Shown piece after piece: positions 39,919-51,300 of a stretch of 64,000 bases of DNA. Source of the DNA: Tritrichomonas musculus (Eukaryota > Parabasalia > Tritrichomonadida > Tritrichomonadidae); NCBI GenBank assembly GCA_039105265.1, contig JAPFFF010000038.1, positions 930,001 through 994,000 of the forward strand, read 5' to 3'. Positions within the stretch are counted from its first letter, which is position 1; each line of letters starts with the position of its first letter. A model generated the notes under the pieces. It was given only the letters and a program-made list of their open reading frames with translations. It was not told the DNA's origin and made no database searches. The position numbers and the translations under genes were made by a program.

Positions 39919-41787
39919 TTATTCATTAGCTTGCGAACCTTTTGGCGTTTCATCATCAATGTATTCTAAACCTTCGAGTGACAGCCTAAAATAGGTGTCA
40001 CGGCACAAACATAACTGACAGGGGGGCGGATGAACTGTACCTTCTTCATTTACATTATAATATGTATCGTTCACACCTGTGTGAATTGGTTGACCGTTGA
40101 TTTGAATTTGAACATTACCAAAACCTCCGTCTAAACCATCATAACAATAACCTGCAGATGATCTTTCAGTTTGAATATTGAATACAAATGATGTTGCATC
40201 AGACAAAGTGTTTTTGTATCGATTACCTCGTGAGTCGTTCTTTGGCATAGTAAATGAATCTTCAAATTCCTTTGTACATTGAAGTGTAATTGCGTCTAAA
40301 TCACCGGCAGTCAATTGATTCTCAAAGAATCTTGCACCGATGGTATCTACGTTCTCGTCAGGGAAGTTCTTACCGCCTATGTTCAAATAACAGTTTTGAT
40401 AAACAGGGTTTTCAAATACAGTCAAATCATTATGATGCTTTGGAAACAGAACCGATATCGTTGTAACGTTAATCAAAGGTATGTTCAATGTTGATTTGAT
40501 TCCGTTTGCGGCGGCAGCAATCGGAAATGCATGATAATCAACCTTCTGTGAAGGAATGATTAAACCTTGTCTCAAAATGTTTTCAATTCCTTGACGTGTT
40601 GCTTCACAAACACCGTAGCCCTGCATGTTTGATTTGCAAAGAGTGATTGTCATTTGATTGCAGGTCAATGTTGCAACACCGTTTGAATATTCAATGTCTT
40701 TATGTTTTGTTTCTAAGATTTTAACAACATCGCCCGGAGCCAATGGAGCATCGGGATTAGCTGATGCAATCATTTCTGCAAACGTTCCTTTATTAACATC
40801 AGACTCTTTCACATGAAACTTCTCATAATCATCAGTTGTGTAATGAAATACAACTTCTTTTGGTGTTTCATCTTCCTCAACAGGATTACCGGCATGTATT
40901 CTTTGATATTTGATTGTAAGTGTTTGATCAAACACGGAAGGAATGGTTGCTTCATTACCGATTTGTGTGAATTGACGTTTAAGTTTACCGCGAACCTTTA
41001 AATCACGAAGTTTATCTAATGATTCAGCAGAAACAGATTCATCATCTTCGAGAAATGCTTTTGTTTCAGCAACTACATACGGATCAATAACAGCCCAAAC
41101 AAGACCAGCGGGGCTGACTTGAAAACGAATTGATAAATCACCGATGATTCCGTTAGGGAACAGATCAAATGCCTGTAATGCTAGTAAGTCATCAAACGGA
41201 AGGTTTAAATCAAATTCAACTTGTGCCCTACCGTTCTCTTTGAAATTCATCAGATTTACATACGTTCCTGCCATTGTTTGTGAATATTGACTTACATTCT
41301 CCCATAATGAATGAACGAATCTACGTCTTTTCTTTTCTGTTTCTGGTTTAAGTGCAGAATATAAGAAACCTTCACGAACACATTCATTCTGTTGATATCC
41401 GACATTAACATTATTATGTAGAATCTCTAAACGATCGAACAACTGATTTGATGATTTGAAACCGACAAACAGTTTGTAGAAGTGTTGAGGGTCTTCAATG
41501 GTTCGCAATTTATCAAGATCGGTATTCAACTGTAAATCTAGTTTGACATGAAATGTTAGAAATCCTTTGTCAACATCACTTATGAAATGATCAGGATGAG
41601 TTAAACTGATTTGTGAGTATTGACCTGCTGTAAACGGTGCGGGCTGATCATGACAGTCAACAGTTCTGAATGAAAATGAACGTGTTCCGTCATTAACGTT
41701 AATCATGTGACGCATCTCTTCAAAAGCATGCAATACATTTCCTGTTTCGATTTGATGGTTATGTGATCTCTCATTACGATATAACAT
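39919..41787 (-). CDS. Polinton-like element: probable major capsid protein
   Basis: 622 residues from ATG 41785-41787. Beta-rich throughout, no enzyme motifs. It begins with DGTRSFSFRTVDCHDQPAPF and has segments typical of a large virion protein (LTHPDHFISDVDKGFLTFHVK, NLMNFKENGRAQVEFDLNLPFDDLLAL, DLSIRFQVSPAG). Length and position opposite the small amphipathic protein gene fit a double-jelly-roll major capsid protein of the Polinton/adenovirus lineage. Assignment by size, composition and context, not by a motif. Confidence 0.55.
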   Translation of the reverse strand: MLYRNERSHNHQIETGNVLHAFEEMRHMINVNDGTRSFSFRTVDCHDQPAPFTAGQYSQISLTHPDHFISDVDKGFLTFHVKLDLQLNTDLDKLRTIEDPQHFYKLFVGFKSSNQLFDRLEILHNNVNVGYQQNECVREGFLYSALKPETEKKRRRFVHSLWENVSQYSQTMAGTYVNLMNFKENGRAQVEFDLNLPFDDLLALQAFDLFPNGIIGDLSIRFQVSPAGLVWAVIDPYVVAETKAFLEDDESVSAESLDKLRDLKVRGKLKRQFTQIGNEATIPSVFDQTLTIKYQRIHAGNPVEEDETPKEVVFHYTTDDYEKFHVKESDVNKGTFAEMIASANPDAPLAPGDVVKILETKHKDIEYSNGVATLTCNQMTITLCKSNMQGYGVCEATRQGIENILRQGLIIPSQKVDYHAFPIAAAANGIKSTLNIPLINVTTISVLFPKHHNDLTVFENPVYQNCYLNIGGKNFPDENVDTIGARFFENQLTAGDLDAITLQCTKEFEDSFTMPKNDSRGNRYKNTLSDATSFVFNIQTERSSAGYCYDGLDGGFGNVQIQINGQPIHTGVNDTYYNVNEEGTVHPPPCQLCLCRDTYFRLSLEGLEYIDDETPKGSQANE

Positions 41788-41840
41788 TTATGATTTAATA
41801 AAAAGAATCAATATATTATCTCTTTTATTTACTCTTAAAA

Positions 41841-42092
41841 ATGGGTATAGGTATATTCAATAAGATAAAGAACGGTTTCAAGAAGTTCGGAAGCAAAATC
41901 AAAGATGTAGCAACAAAGATTGTTGATAACATCCCTAAAGTCGTTGATGTCGGAAAACAGATTATCGATAAAGTTAAACCGATAACGAAATTCATTCCAG
42001 GTGTCGGTCAAGTGATTGACACTATTGATACAGGTTTAAGTATGGCAGGACGAGTTGGAACGGTTGGTAAGTCAATATTAGATAAAGTTTAA
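41841..42092 (+). CDS. Polinton-like element: small amphipathic protein
   Basis: 83 residues. MGIGIFNKIKNGFKKFGSKI starts a strongly basic amphipathic helix, followed by VATKIVDNIPKVVDVGKQII and a glycine-rich turn (FIPGVGQVIDTIDTGLSMAG). This resembles membrane-active or DNA-condensing minor virion peptides of adenovirus/Polinton-type elements. Divergent from the capsid-size gene with a 53-bp gap. Confidence 0.5.
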   Translation: MGIGIFNKIKNGFKKFGSKIKDVATKIVDNIPKVVDVGKQIIDKVKPITKFIPGVGQVIDTIDTGLSMAGRVGTVGKSILDKV

Positions 42093-42124
42093 TGATATCT
42101 ATAAACGTTTTATCATAAACTCAA

Positions 42125-42655
42125 ATGAATGAAAACATTAATGAAGTTAAAATAATAAACGAAAACAGAAATGAAGTTAAAGTATTTAAATCACTTGAAG
42201 AATTCGATTTGTTCTATCAAAAGAATATCGAGCAAATGAAAACACAAACAACAAACTATTTGAACAAGATTTATAAAATCATCACTAATGACGGCAATGA
42301 ATACAAAATCACTAAACGTAATTGCAAAGACGGTAAACGATGTGACGGCGACATTTATTTGAAGAAAGTCGGGAATACAATCACTAAAACACTCGAGAAT
42401 GACAATATCACAGCTGATATTATTATGCTAAGAGAAACAGTTGATGTTATATCTACCAAGACCGATGAACTTCGCGATTTGTTTGACAGTAAGTTGATTC
42501 ACGTTGATATCATCATTAAACAGCTCATCGATAAAAATAAAATACTTGAAGAACATATCAATAAGCTTTCAAATGTTGTTGATCAGCAATCAAAAGTCAT
42601 TAATGAATACTTTTTAAATGTTGTTGCTCCTGACAACCACCGAATGATTAAGTGA
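42125..42655 (+). CDS. Polinton-like element: coiled-coil protein
   Basis: 176 residues. A central basic turn (CKDGKRCDGDIYLKK) is followed by a long C-terminal coiled coil (DIIIKQLIDKNKILEEHINKLSNVVDQQSKVI). No family recognised. 32 bp after the small amphipathic gene on the same strand. Confidence 0.5.
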   Translation: MNENINEVKIINENRNEVKVFKSLEEFDLFYQKNIEQMKTQTTNYLNKIYKIITNDGNEYKITKRNCKDGKRCDGDIYLKKVGNTITKTLENDNITADIIMLRETVDVISTKTDELRDLFDSKLIHVDIIIKQLIDKNKILEEHINKLSNVVDQQSKVINEYFLNVVAPDNHRMIK

Positions 42656-42847
42656 ATCATGATGATTTAATGATTTAGTCGTTTTTGGCTGTGGTTCATG
42701 AAATACATTACCTTTTTCATTATAACATTTCACTGTCGGAGCTGAGTTTATTTTTGTTCTATTCTTTTGCATCGTTAATTGTAATCTATCAAAATAGTTT
42801 TTGTGTTTATCATCATGAACGGTTCTCATTTGATTAATAACAGACAT
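42614..42847 (-). CDS. Polinton-like element: small hypothetical protein
   Basis: 77 codons, polar and basic (MRTVHDDKHKNYFDRLQLTMQKNRTK). Overlaps the end of the preceding gene on the other strand by 42 bp. Weak support. Confidence 0.35.
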   Translation of the reverse strand: MSVINQMRTVHDDKHKNYFDRLQLTMQKNRTKINSAPTVKCYNEKGNVFHEPQPKTTKSLNHHDSLNHSVVVRSNNI

Positions 42848-42861
42848 TTAATTGTTATTAA

Positions 42862-43089
42862 ATGAGTGAACTAACAGAATACAAGAAAGAAATACCGGAA
42901 TTAAAACGTATCAAACGAAACTTGAAAGAAAAGTGTTATGATTACAAACAATACCTCAACAATATCAAATCAGGAATGCTGGGCTCTGATGGTCTCGCTG
43001 TTCGTGAGTCTCTTATAGAAGACATCAACAGCCTCAAAAATAAAGTTCATCAGCTTGAGAATGAATTAAATGAATTGTCTAATAAATGA
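42862..43089 (+). CDS. Polinton-like element: small coiled-coil protein
   Basis: 75 residues, two helical halves (YKKEIPELKRIKRNLKEKCY; SLIEDINSLKNKVHQLENEL). It ends just inside the right terminal repeat boundary. Confidence 0.45.
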   Translation: MSELTEYKKEIPELKRIKRNLKEKCYDYKQYLNNIKSGMLGSDGLAVRESLIEDINSLKNKVHQLENELNELSNK

Positions 43090-43093
43090 GTTC

Positions 43094-43488
43094 TTCAAGT
43101 TCAGCTATTAATTGTTCAGTTCGTCCGTTCGTCGGAGGCAGCGAGTGTTCGCAGCTACCGTTGAATTTCTTTAGCTGTTTAATAAAGTGATTTATCTCTT
43201 TTAGTACTTCATCTATGATATCATCACTATCGTAGAGGTATTTTAAAGCGGGTCTCCATCCTTTTAGCTTTTTATTGATTCTATTAATGAGGGTGCTTAA
43301 TTGTTCCGCTTGGTTTGACATTATAAATTGCTGATAAAAAAATAAAAAATTTTTGAAAGTTCTGTTTTTCGTTGATGTTATTTTTGAATTCAAAGATATG
43401 TATTTTAACCCTACCCCTTTTGATACCCCTTTTATCTCCCCTGCTCATCTACACATACATATACTACTTACGGGAATTCCCGTAGACC
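43094..43488. repeat. Right terminal inverted repeat of the Polinton-like element
   Basis: Inverse of 36140-36525, slightly longer because of a short palindromic insertion-like stretch near the outer edge (ACGGGAATTCCCGT). It carries a partial copy of the 5' end of the gene at 36297 (open minus frame 43079-43321, about 80 codons). Confidence 0.85.
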
Positions 43489-43504
43489 CAGAAATATACT
43501 CCAA

Positions 43505-43655
43505 AAGTCGGGAATTAATCGAAGATTAATCCACAGCGAAGCCTGAAAAGTAGGAGAATGAATAAATCTGAAAAACCGGGAATTAATTGAATATTAATTC
43601 ACTGCAAAGCCGGGAAAGTTCCAACTTTCGGAAAAGTTGGAAAAGTTGGAAAAGT
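43505..43655. repeat. Two ~42-bp repeats 68 bp apart plus AAAGTTGGA microsatellite
   Basis: CGGGAATTAATCGAAGATTA at 43509 recurs as CGGGAATTAATTGAATATTA at 43577; both contain an ATTAAT..ATTAAT palindrome and continue into similar CAC.GC.AAGCC. They are followed by three AAAAGTTGG copies that abut the dehydrogenase tail. This may be the outer end of older inserted DNA. Confidence 0.65.
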
Positions 43656-43850
43656 TGGCCTTGGGAAGACAATGTTAAAGGTGCTCAATTGATTATTGAT
43701 GCTGATGCACTTGAAGAAATTCCAGCTGATCTTTTCCTTGGAAAAGTTGCTTGCCAAAATACAAAATCAGATTTGCACAACGTTGAAGCAGAAATTGATA
43801 AATATGCAGAAATGTGCTCGCATTGTGGTTCTGAGCTTAATGGCTATTAA
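43656..43850 (+). pseudogene. Short-chain dehydrogenase, C-terminal tail
   Basis: WPWEDNVKGAQLIIDADALE and then DLFLGKVACQNTKSDLHNVEAEIDKYAEM match the C-terminal part of classical SDRs (GDP..AAQAIID...PP.RL.LG..A). It is on the same strand as the 5' part at 31545-32009, and together they cover both ends of an SDR; roughly 60 residues between YSANK and this tail are in neither piece. So the gene was both split and partly deleted, or the tail comes from another SDR copy. Confidence 0.65.
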
Positions 43851-43971
43851 ATTAAAAATAAATAAACTTACTTTTTATAGTATTTGTTGTTTTGTATCTT
43901 ATTTTAAATAGAATATAAAGAAAGGTTTAAACTAAACTCAATTGCACAGAGCCAAATTTCTCAAATAAAAA

Positions 43972-44549
43972 GGGAGATATTTTTTGCCCCCAATCTCTTT
44001 TGCCCCCAAAGGTTAAGGTCAATATTGACCCTGTATCGTACTTCAGAAAAAATCGGCGAGAACTTTTTTGCACTTTTGCGAAAAAAACCATGAGTAGCTA
44101 CTCACGCTTTTTTCGTTAAATTTTTATTTTTTACAAATAATGCTAATTATATATTTTTGAAAAGATTAGTAAACATTTATTGTTATTTATAACATCATAG
44201 GCCCGAATATGTGAAGAAAATCTTATATATTTTTTTATAAAGAGATATCTATAATATTATTGATTAATATTTTTTTTACCAAAAAAAGAAAAAAATGGTT
44301 TAATAATTACTACAATGAGATGCTAATTACGAATAACTTACTCGGGATGGAAGAAATTTCATCTAGAGCTGCTTTTTAATAAAAATAATTTTTTAGAAAT
44401 TATCGTAAAAAAAGCATGAGTAGCTACTCATGGTTTTTTTCGCAAAAGTGCAAAAAAGTTCTCGCCGATTTTTTCTGAAGTACGATACAGGGTCAATATT
44501 GACCTTAACCGTTGGGGTCAAAAGAGATTGGGGGCAAAAAATATCTCCC
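43972..44549. mobile_element. 578-bp foldback element, Mutator-like, 9-bp target duplication
   Basis: The two arms, about 145 bp each, are inverted copies with about three mismatches. They start GGGAGATATTTTTTGCCCCC and include GGTCAATATTGACC, CGGCGAGAACTTTTTTGCAC and a GAGTAGCTACTC palindrome. The element is flanked by a 9-bp direct repeat AAATAAAAA (43963-43971 and 44550-44558), which is A-rich and so slightly less secure. Long arms, no coding sequence and 9-bp duplications are typical of non-autonomous Mutator-like elements, which are common in trichomonads. Confidence 0.85.
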
Positions 44550-44781
44550 AAATAAAAAAAAAAAAAAAATAGAAAAAAAAAATTGTATGAGTTTTCAATA
44601 TTCAGAAAAAGTTCAAGTTTTTGATAAGATCAAAGTGAAAATTATTGAAAATTGTCATTTCATATTGAAAAATGTGGTAAAAATTGTCATACCAATAAGT
44701 GAAAAATCCCATATTAACATAATTTAAAAGATTCCAATTTTGGATTTAACAAATTATTTTATTAGTATTGATGAACTCCTT
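44550..44781. other. Spacer
   Basis: A short plus frame at 44587-44727 (MSFQYSEKVQVFDKIKVKII...) has no recognisable content. Confidence 0.35.
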
Positions 44782-45016
44782 TCATTCACATAAATCATAA
44801 TATGTTTTATCACGACCAAGCTTTCCTGATTTACAATATGTGATGGCCCATTCGCCAGCAAGACCTTCAGATTTGTCACTTCTTACTACTTGATCTGGTG
44901 CACCAAGTTTTTGTTGGAAGTTATTATGTACTTCACAAGTAGCTGAATGCTTTTTGGAGCTGTGATATGATGTAGCTTTCAAAAGACTGCCATCTTGGCA
45001 CGAATTAAAGTCTTTA
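44782..45016 (-). pseudogene. C-terminal piece of an unknown Cys-containing protein
   Basis: The frame reads SCQDGSLLKATSYHSSKKHS, then ATCEVHNNFQQKLGAPDQVV and GLAGEWAITYCKSGKLGRDK, ending YYDLCE. Composition is unusually protein-like and the region is less AT-rich than its surroundings. There is no ATG in a sensible place, and upstream lies the 18-bp tandem repeat, so the N-terminal part is missing. The spacing of the Cys suggests a secreted, disulfide-bonded domain. Family not recognised. Confidence 0.45.
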
Positions 45017-45063
45017 TTTCAACCATTATATTTTATAATATTGGATATAAAATATATAAATTA

Positions 45064-45285
45064 TATATTATAATTATTAAATATATTATAATTATTAAAT
45101 ATATTATAATTATTAAATATATTATAATTATTAAATATATTATAATTATTAAATATATTATAATTATTAAATATATTATAATTATTAAATATATTATAAT
45201 TATTAAATATATTATAATTATTAAATATATTATAATTATTAAATATATTATAATTATTAAATATATTATAATTATTAAATAAATT
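45064..45285. repeat. 18-bp tandem repeat, about 12 copies
   Basis: Exact or near-exact copies of AAATATATTATAATTATT. All A/T, a multiple of three, so it makes a false YIIIIK frame on the plus strand. Confidence 0.95.
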
Positions 45286-45360
45286 ATTTATTAAGATAAA
45301 AAGAAATTTATTTTATTCAATTTAGTTGTACTCTCAATTATATATAATATAATGAGATAT

Positions 45361-48300
45361 CTAAGCTAAATCGTGATGAATACAATCATCATGATTAAAA
45401 TCATCATTTTCATCATCATCATCGATTTTTACGAATGCAAAAGCAAGTAAAATAATAAAAATAGCCAGCAAAGCAACCACAAAAATGCTTGATTTGTTTT
45501 TCATCTTTTTCTGGTTGTTTTCAACCTTCTTTTTATCATCGAAACCAATGTAATTTCTAATTACAGAAGTGTCATTAAACTTATGCTTGTTTATGCCATT
45601 TTTCTCAGCATCAATGTAATTGGCTTCTTTTGCCGACTTTCCTTTGAAGTTACAATTTATCAATTCAACTTTTTCCCCTTCATTTCCACTTGCATCAAAT
45701 ATTGAAATCTGTGATTCCTTGTCTTCATCAAAGTCGCATCCAGTGATGCTTATTGATATCGCATTTTCTTCCAGCTGCTTGACTCTTCTGTTTGAATTGT
45801 AATTCAAGCCGAAATCATATTTTTCAATCTTTACAGCACCTCCTTGTCCCTTTGAATGGAGGAACACACAATCGGTAACATTAGCACCATGTGTGGCCAA
45901 GAACAAAGAAGATCCGCCATATAATTTTGTGTCGCTTTTGATTCCATAAGCTCTATTTGAATCAAAGAGGCAATTCAGGACCAAAATTCGGCTTGATTCA
46001 TGCATTGCTCTAATGAAGACGGCACCACCGTACATTGCATTGCAGTTAATAAATGTAAGATTGATTAAATCAATGCTTGTTTCGTTGTTCAATGTGTTGT
46101 TGATGAATACTCCTCCACCACCCCCTTCATTTGAGCTGCAGTTTATAAAATGAGTGCCATTGCATCTGACATCGCAATTTTTGACTTGAATCGCACCTCC
46201 ATCGTTGTTGTTGTTGAAATCGGTGAAATAGGAACGCGTAATTTCAACAGTCACTTTGTGGTTTTCGCTTCCTTCATATTCACAACGATCAGAAAGAGTC
46301 ATGTTGCCAAGCTCATCTATAATTGAGCACAATGGATCGTTTGGAATAAGACTCGCTGATGGAGTGAATGCATACGATTCAGAAAAGTCATATGTGTGGC
46401 TAAATATATATGACTTCGAGAACTGATTTGATACTGAGAAATCACTCGTTATCGAGAACGGTCTAGAATTAGTGAACTTCGTAGAGAGTGAAAAAGTTGG
46501 CGATGAAGTGAACGGTTTGGACTGTGAAAATGATTCAGAATGCGTGAATGATTCAGAATGCGTGAAGTGAATCGAATGGCTGAACTGTTCAGATGATGAA
46601 AAAGCAGCTGTTGAAGAGAATTGGCTTGTTCTTGTGAAATGGAATGAATTAGTGAATTCTGTCGAATATGAGAAGTCATTTGTGAGACTAAACTTCTCAG
46701 TTAGAGAAAACCTTTCTGTTTCACTGAAATGATCAGTTCTTGAAAAATGATCTGAGTGTGTGAAATGCATTGAAGTGGTGAAACCTTTGGATAAGCTGAA
46801 ATCTTGTGAAATAGTGAATAACTGTGAAAAGGTGAATTTTTCAGTGAGTGTGAAGCTGTCTGTTGCACTGAAAAATCCTGTCTCTGAAAAAGCGCGTGAC
46901 TGACTGAATTCTTTTGATTTACTAAACTCTTTTGAGTGGCTGAATTCAGATGATACAGAAAAATGGATCGAATGACTAAAGTCATTTGTCATTGAGAATA
47001 GGCCTGTTTCACTGAATTTCTCTGAGTTTGAGAAATATTGTGAGATACTGAATCCACTTGACTTTGAAAATGAAACTGAATCACTAAACTCACTTGATTT
47101 TGAAAATGCAGCTGAAAAGCTGAATTTTCCTGTTTCTGTGAATCTTCCAGTTTCACTAAACACACCTGATTTTGTGAACATCTTTGATGAACTGAATTTG
47201 CATGAGTCAGTGAATGAATCAGAATCACTGAACTCATTTGATTTTGAAAAAATAGTAGAAAAACTAAATTCTCCTGTCTCTGTGAATCTTCCAGTTTCAC
47301 TAAATCCACTTGATTTTGAGAACACATCTGATGGACTAAATTTGCTTGAATCAGTGAATGATTCAGAATCACTGAACTCACTTGATTTTGAAAATGAAGC
47401 AGAGAAACTAAATTCGCTAGTTTCTGTAAATTTGCCAGTTTCACTAAATCCACTTGATTCAGAGAACAACTTTGATGAACTAAACTGATTGGAGAAGCTG
47501 AATATTCCAGATTCAGTGAATTGATATGAATCACTGAATTCTTTGGATTTGGAGAAAGCCGTTGATAAACTGAAATAGTCACTCTTGGAAAACTGACTTG
47601 TTTCACTGAATGGATTTGATAAAGAAAAAACAATTGATAAACTGAATTTTCCAGAATACGTGAATAACTCAGAAACACTGAATTTACTCGACTTGGTGAA
47701 AAGAGTAGACAGGCTGAAATGATCAGTTTTAGAAAAATGGCCAGATTCACTGAATACATTTGATCCAGAGAATTCTTTGGATTGACTGAATTGATTTGAT
47801 TCAGTGAATAAACTAGAAACACTAAATTCATTTGATTTAGTGAAGAGAGCTGATAAACTGAAAAATCCTGTTTTTGAGAACTTTTCAGTTGGTGAAAAAA
47901 CTTGTGATTTGCTGAATGGGCTTGAATGTGAAAAATCATGAGATTCTGTGAACTTTTCTGAGTCAGAAAAAAGATTTGATTCTGAAAATTTATTTGTAAA
48001 ACTAAAAACATCAGAACTTGTAAATCTACTTGTTGGGAAAGTTTTAGAGTCAGTGAATACATCAGAATGTGAAAAAGAATCCGTATTTGTAAATGCTGAT
48101 GTTTGTGTAAATTGATTAGAATTAGAAAACACAGAAGAATGAGAGAATTGGTTGGAATATGTAAAAGCAAATGACTCAGAGAATGCCATTGTTGGTATTA
48201 TATTTCCATAATGGTCAACATAAACCAAATCTTTCTGATTGGCAGAAATTTGATTATTAGAAAATTCATTGTTATCTCTAACATCTTTTTTCAGAATTCT

Positions 48301-51300
48301 ATGAATTTCGGTTGCAATGATTCCTCTTTCGGTAATGTTTGGGTCATTGTCAGGATCAGCATTGAAGTTATCATAAAATTTATTATTAAGAAATTCAAAT
48401 GATGTCCCAGGATCGTCACCTTCTATATAAATAGCATAGCCATCGAGTGCCAAATTCATTGAAAAAGTACATTCTCTAATTGATACACTGACCATGCTAA
48501 AATCAGAGCCACTTGATGATGAAGATGTGTAAGAAAATGCAGGATTAATATAAATAGCACCTCCTCTTCCTTGTGTTTTTTTATCAAAATGATTTTCCCA
48601 CAAAAGTTCTAATGAAAAAGAATCAATGTTTGAATTTGCTGCATTTGATTCAAAAGTGCAGTTAATGATTTCAACTGTACTTGTTGTTTGAATTGCAAGA
48701 GCACCGCCATGCCTAATAGCCTTGTTATCTCTAAACTCGCACTGTTCAAACTTGATTGCTGATTCTTTTAGATTTCTCAAAAATCCAAGTTGAACGCCTC
48801 CGCCATCTCCAGCACGATAATTAGGATCAATTTCAGACAACATTGAATTACGGTTTGAATTGTCACTGCCTGCTTTGTTATTTATAAATTTACAATCAAA
48901 AAACAAAATGGAAATTGTTTTTTCAATGTAAAGTCCAACACCGCCACCAAATAAACTGCAACAGCTGTTGTTGATAAATGAAACATTAGTTAATTGAAGC
49001 TCTTGAATATTACTATCTGCTGTCATGTATATTGTGAATTTTTGACCTTCATTTCTGACAATGTTGCTTATAACATTATTCTCAAATGTTATTAAAGAAG
49101 GTTTGCCGAGAGCTAGATTTAAGTAATTCATTGTATCAGAGCCGCAAGAGTCAAAAATAGAAGATGTTACAGCGAACTCAGATGGATCAGTAATACCAGT
49201 TCTTGATATTGTAATGCCCCTTGTATTATTGAACTGGCATTCATCAAAGTATGCATACATGCATTTGGAACTGAGTGCAATTGAAGATGAATCAGAACTA
49301 TCATAAATAAAGCTGCAATTATAAAGGTTTATTTTAGATTTTGGATTTTGAATGCTGATGATTGCAAAATCTTTAGAACTTCCGCAATTATGAAACTGGC
49401 ACGAAATGAAATAAACTTCAATTGTAAAATCAACGCCACAGAAGAAAACATTTCCGCCATCAACTGTTCTACTTCTTGCATTATTAAAAGAACAGTTTCT
49501 CAATGTCAATTGACCATTGTATCTTACATTTATTGGGGCAGGTTGGTTTGTTTGTTGTTCATCATATTGGAAAACATCATCATTCATTAATACTTCTTGC
49601 TCAAGAGTAATTATATAGTCAAAATCTTCTTCAATGTTATCAAATGTGCAGCCAGAAATTTGGCGAATTAAGGATTCTTTAACAAGTATCTGAAAATATG
49701 GAAGTGTCTTTCTGAATGTTTTATCGATATATTCAATAGAAGATGGTCTTGTTTGATAAAAAATGCTCGAAACAACAGCTGTTTCTATACTGGAGCCATT
49801 CACAAACATAAGATTATGTGAAGTTTCATTATGTTCATAAGCGATAGTTGAATCTTTGCGTGTTGCTGCAACTTCACTGACTTGTGTTTCAACTTTGTTG
49901 ATTGTAAGTTTAAATCCTTCAATATGACTTGCTAATGATCCGAATAGCCAGAATTTAGAGGTTGAAAAATTAGTGGCAAAACTGTCTTTTTGACGATTAG
50001 CAATTTCTCTGACGCCACCAACACCATCTGTCTCTATCTCCCAATTTCCAGTTTTATTAAAACTTGTAGAATTCACTCTTATTGCATTTAATGATGGCCA
50101 ATAAGCAAACTTGTAAATTTCGTATTGTTTATTTTTTGCTAAAATTTTAACAGTGTGCTCTTTGTAAGGCAAAATGTCAGATTGGTAAACAATTGTGTAT
50201 GGAACCCATTCGTTTTGGTTTTCATCAGGAGTTGCAATGATTGTTCCGTCAAGTTCAATATCGAATTTATAGTTTCCATCTGCTTTTGTTCCATAAATAT
50301 CAAATTTTACGCCTTTAAATTTATATGTGTAACCGCCATTGTCTGTATAGCATCTTATTCCGCATTGATGCCCAGAATCTAAATCATCTAATGGGCAATT
50401 GAAATTTTTTGGATCACTTAATTGTGAATTCGAAGTACTAAACTGAGCATCATTAGTTAAATGTTTTCCCCCACATTTGAAAGTTCCAGTTCTTTCCAAA
50501 TCCAAAAATCCAATTGAGACTGGAATTGGTGTTTCTTTAGGCTTTTCTTGTTCATAATAGATGGCATAAAGCATCAATGATTGTGATTGAACTGAGAAAC
50601 TTAATCGTTTTGTAGATAATTCAAATTCAGGTGACTCATAAAACAAAACACCGCTGTCACGAGCATTTTTTTGATTAAATGTTTCATGAACATTGTCATA
50701 ACTGAATGATATTGACTCCAAATGAGTGTTCGTTACTCCATAAAACCAAAATTTACTACATTTTAAGTCCATTGTAATTGAACCTTTATATTTGTATTCT
50801 TGAACGCCACCAATTCCATCTGTTTCGCGAGTAAAGCCAGCATTAGATGCATGGAATTCAGTTGCATTCAATCTGATTGCTTTTGTTGAAGGCCAATAAA
50901 CAAGCTTATATAAAGAGTACAGTTGATTTTTGGATATAATTCTAACTGTGTGCTCTTTGTAGTTGTATACATCGGACTCATACAACAGTTCATAACTTTT
51001 TGTTTTAATGCTTTCATCAACTTCATTTATTATTACGCCATCCAATTCAATGTCAAATTTGCCATAATTAGAATCATAATGGCCATATAAACCAAATTTT
51101 GTACCTTTGAACTTGTAGCTATAATTTCCGTTTGTAGAAGTACAAACGACACCACATTGATAAGCATCAGGTGAATTTAAGTTATCATAGTTGCACCGAA
51201 ATGAATTTATATCTGTTTTAAAAGGAATTGGTGAATTATCACGAAGAACACAATTATTGTTACCTTCAAATGTCATCTGAGTTAGACCAACAGACATTGG

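Larger units (their letters stand above)
36140..43488. mobile_element. Compact Polinton-like (Maverick-type) element
   Basis: 7.35 kb bounded by terminal inverted repeats of 386 bp (36140-36525) and 395 bp (43094-43488), almost identical apart from a short length difference near the outer end. Parts: a retroviral-type integrase, a large protein of major-capsid size, a small protein resembling minor capsid proteins, an Arg-tailed disordered protein, an amphipathic membrane-active-like peptide and coiled-coil proteins. No protein-primed DNA polymerase, packaging ATPase or protease was recognised, so it is a reduced form or one dependent on others. All reading frames look open; I see no clear break other than the incomplete gene copy that the right terminal repeat carries by its nature. 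Near-identical repeats and open frames suggest a young insertion. No target duplication could be identified at these edges. Confidence 0.75.

Noticed and set aside
36140-43488. Target-site duplication for the Polinton-like element
   Set aside because: The six bases outside the two edges (ATTTTC and CAGAAA) do not match; the edges may lie a little further out.
44995-45282. YIIIIK-repeat plus frame
   Set aside because: An 18-bp A/T-only tandem repeat.
46989-48170. 393-codon minus frame within the giant surface-protein gene
   Set aside because: A shifted reading of the 18-bp hexapeptide repeat; the main frame has signal peptide, domains and membrane anchor.
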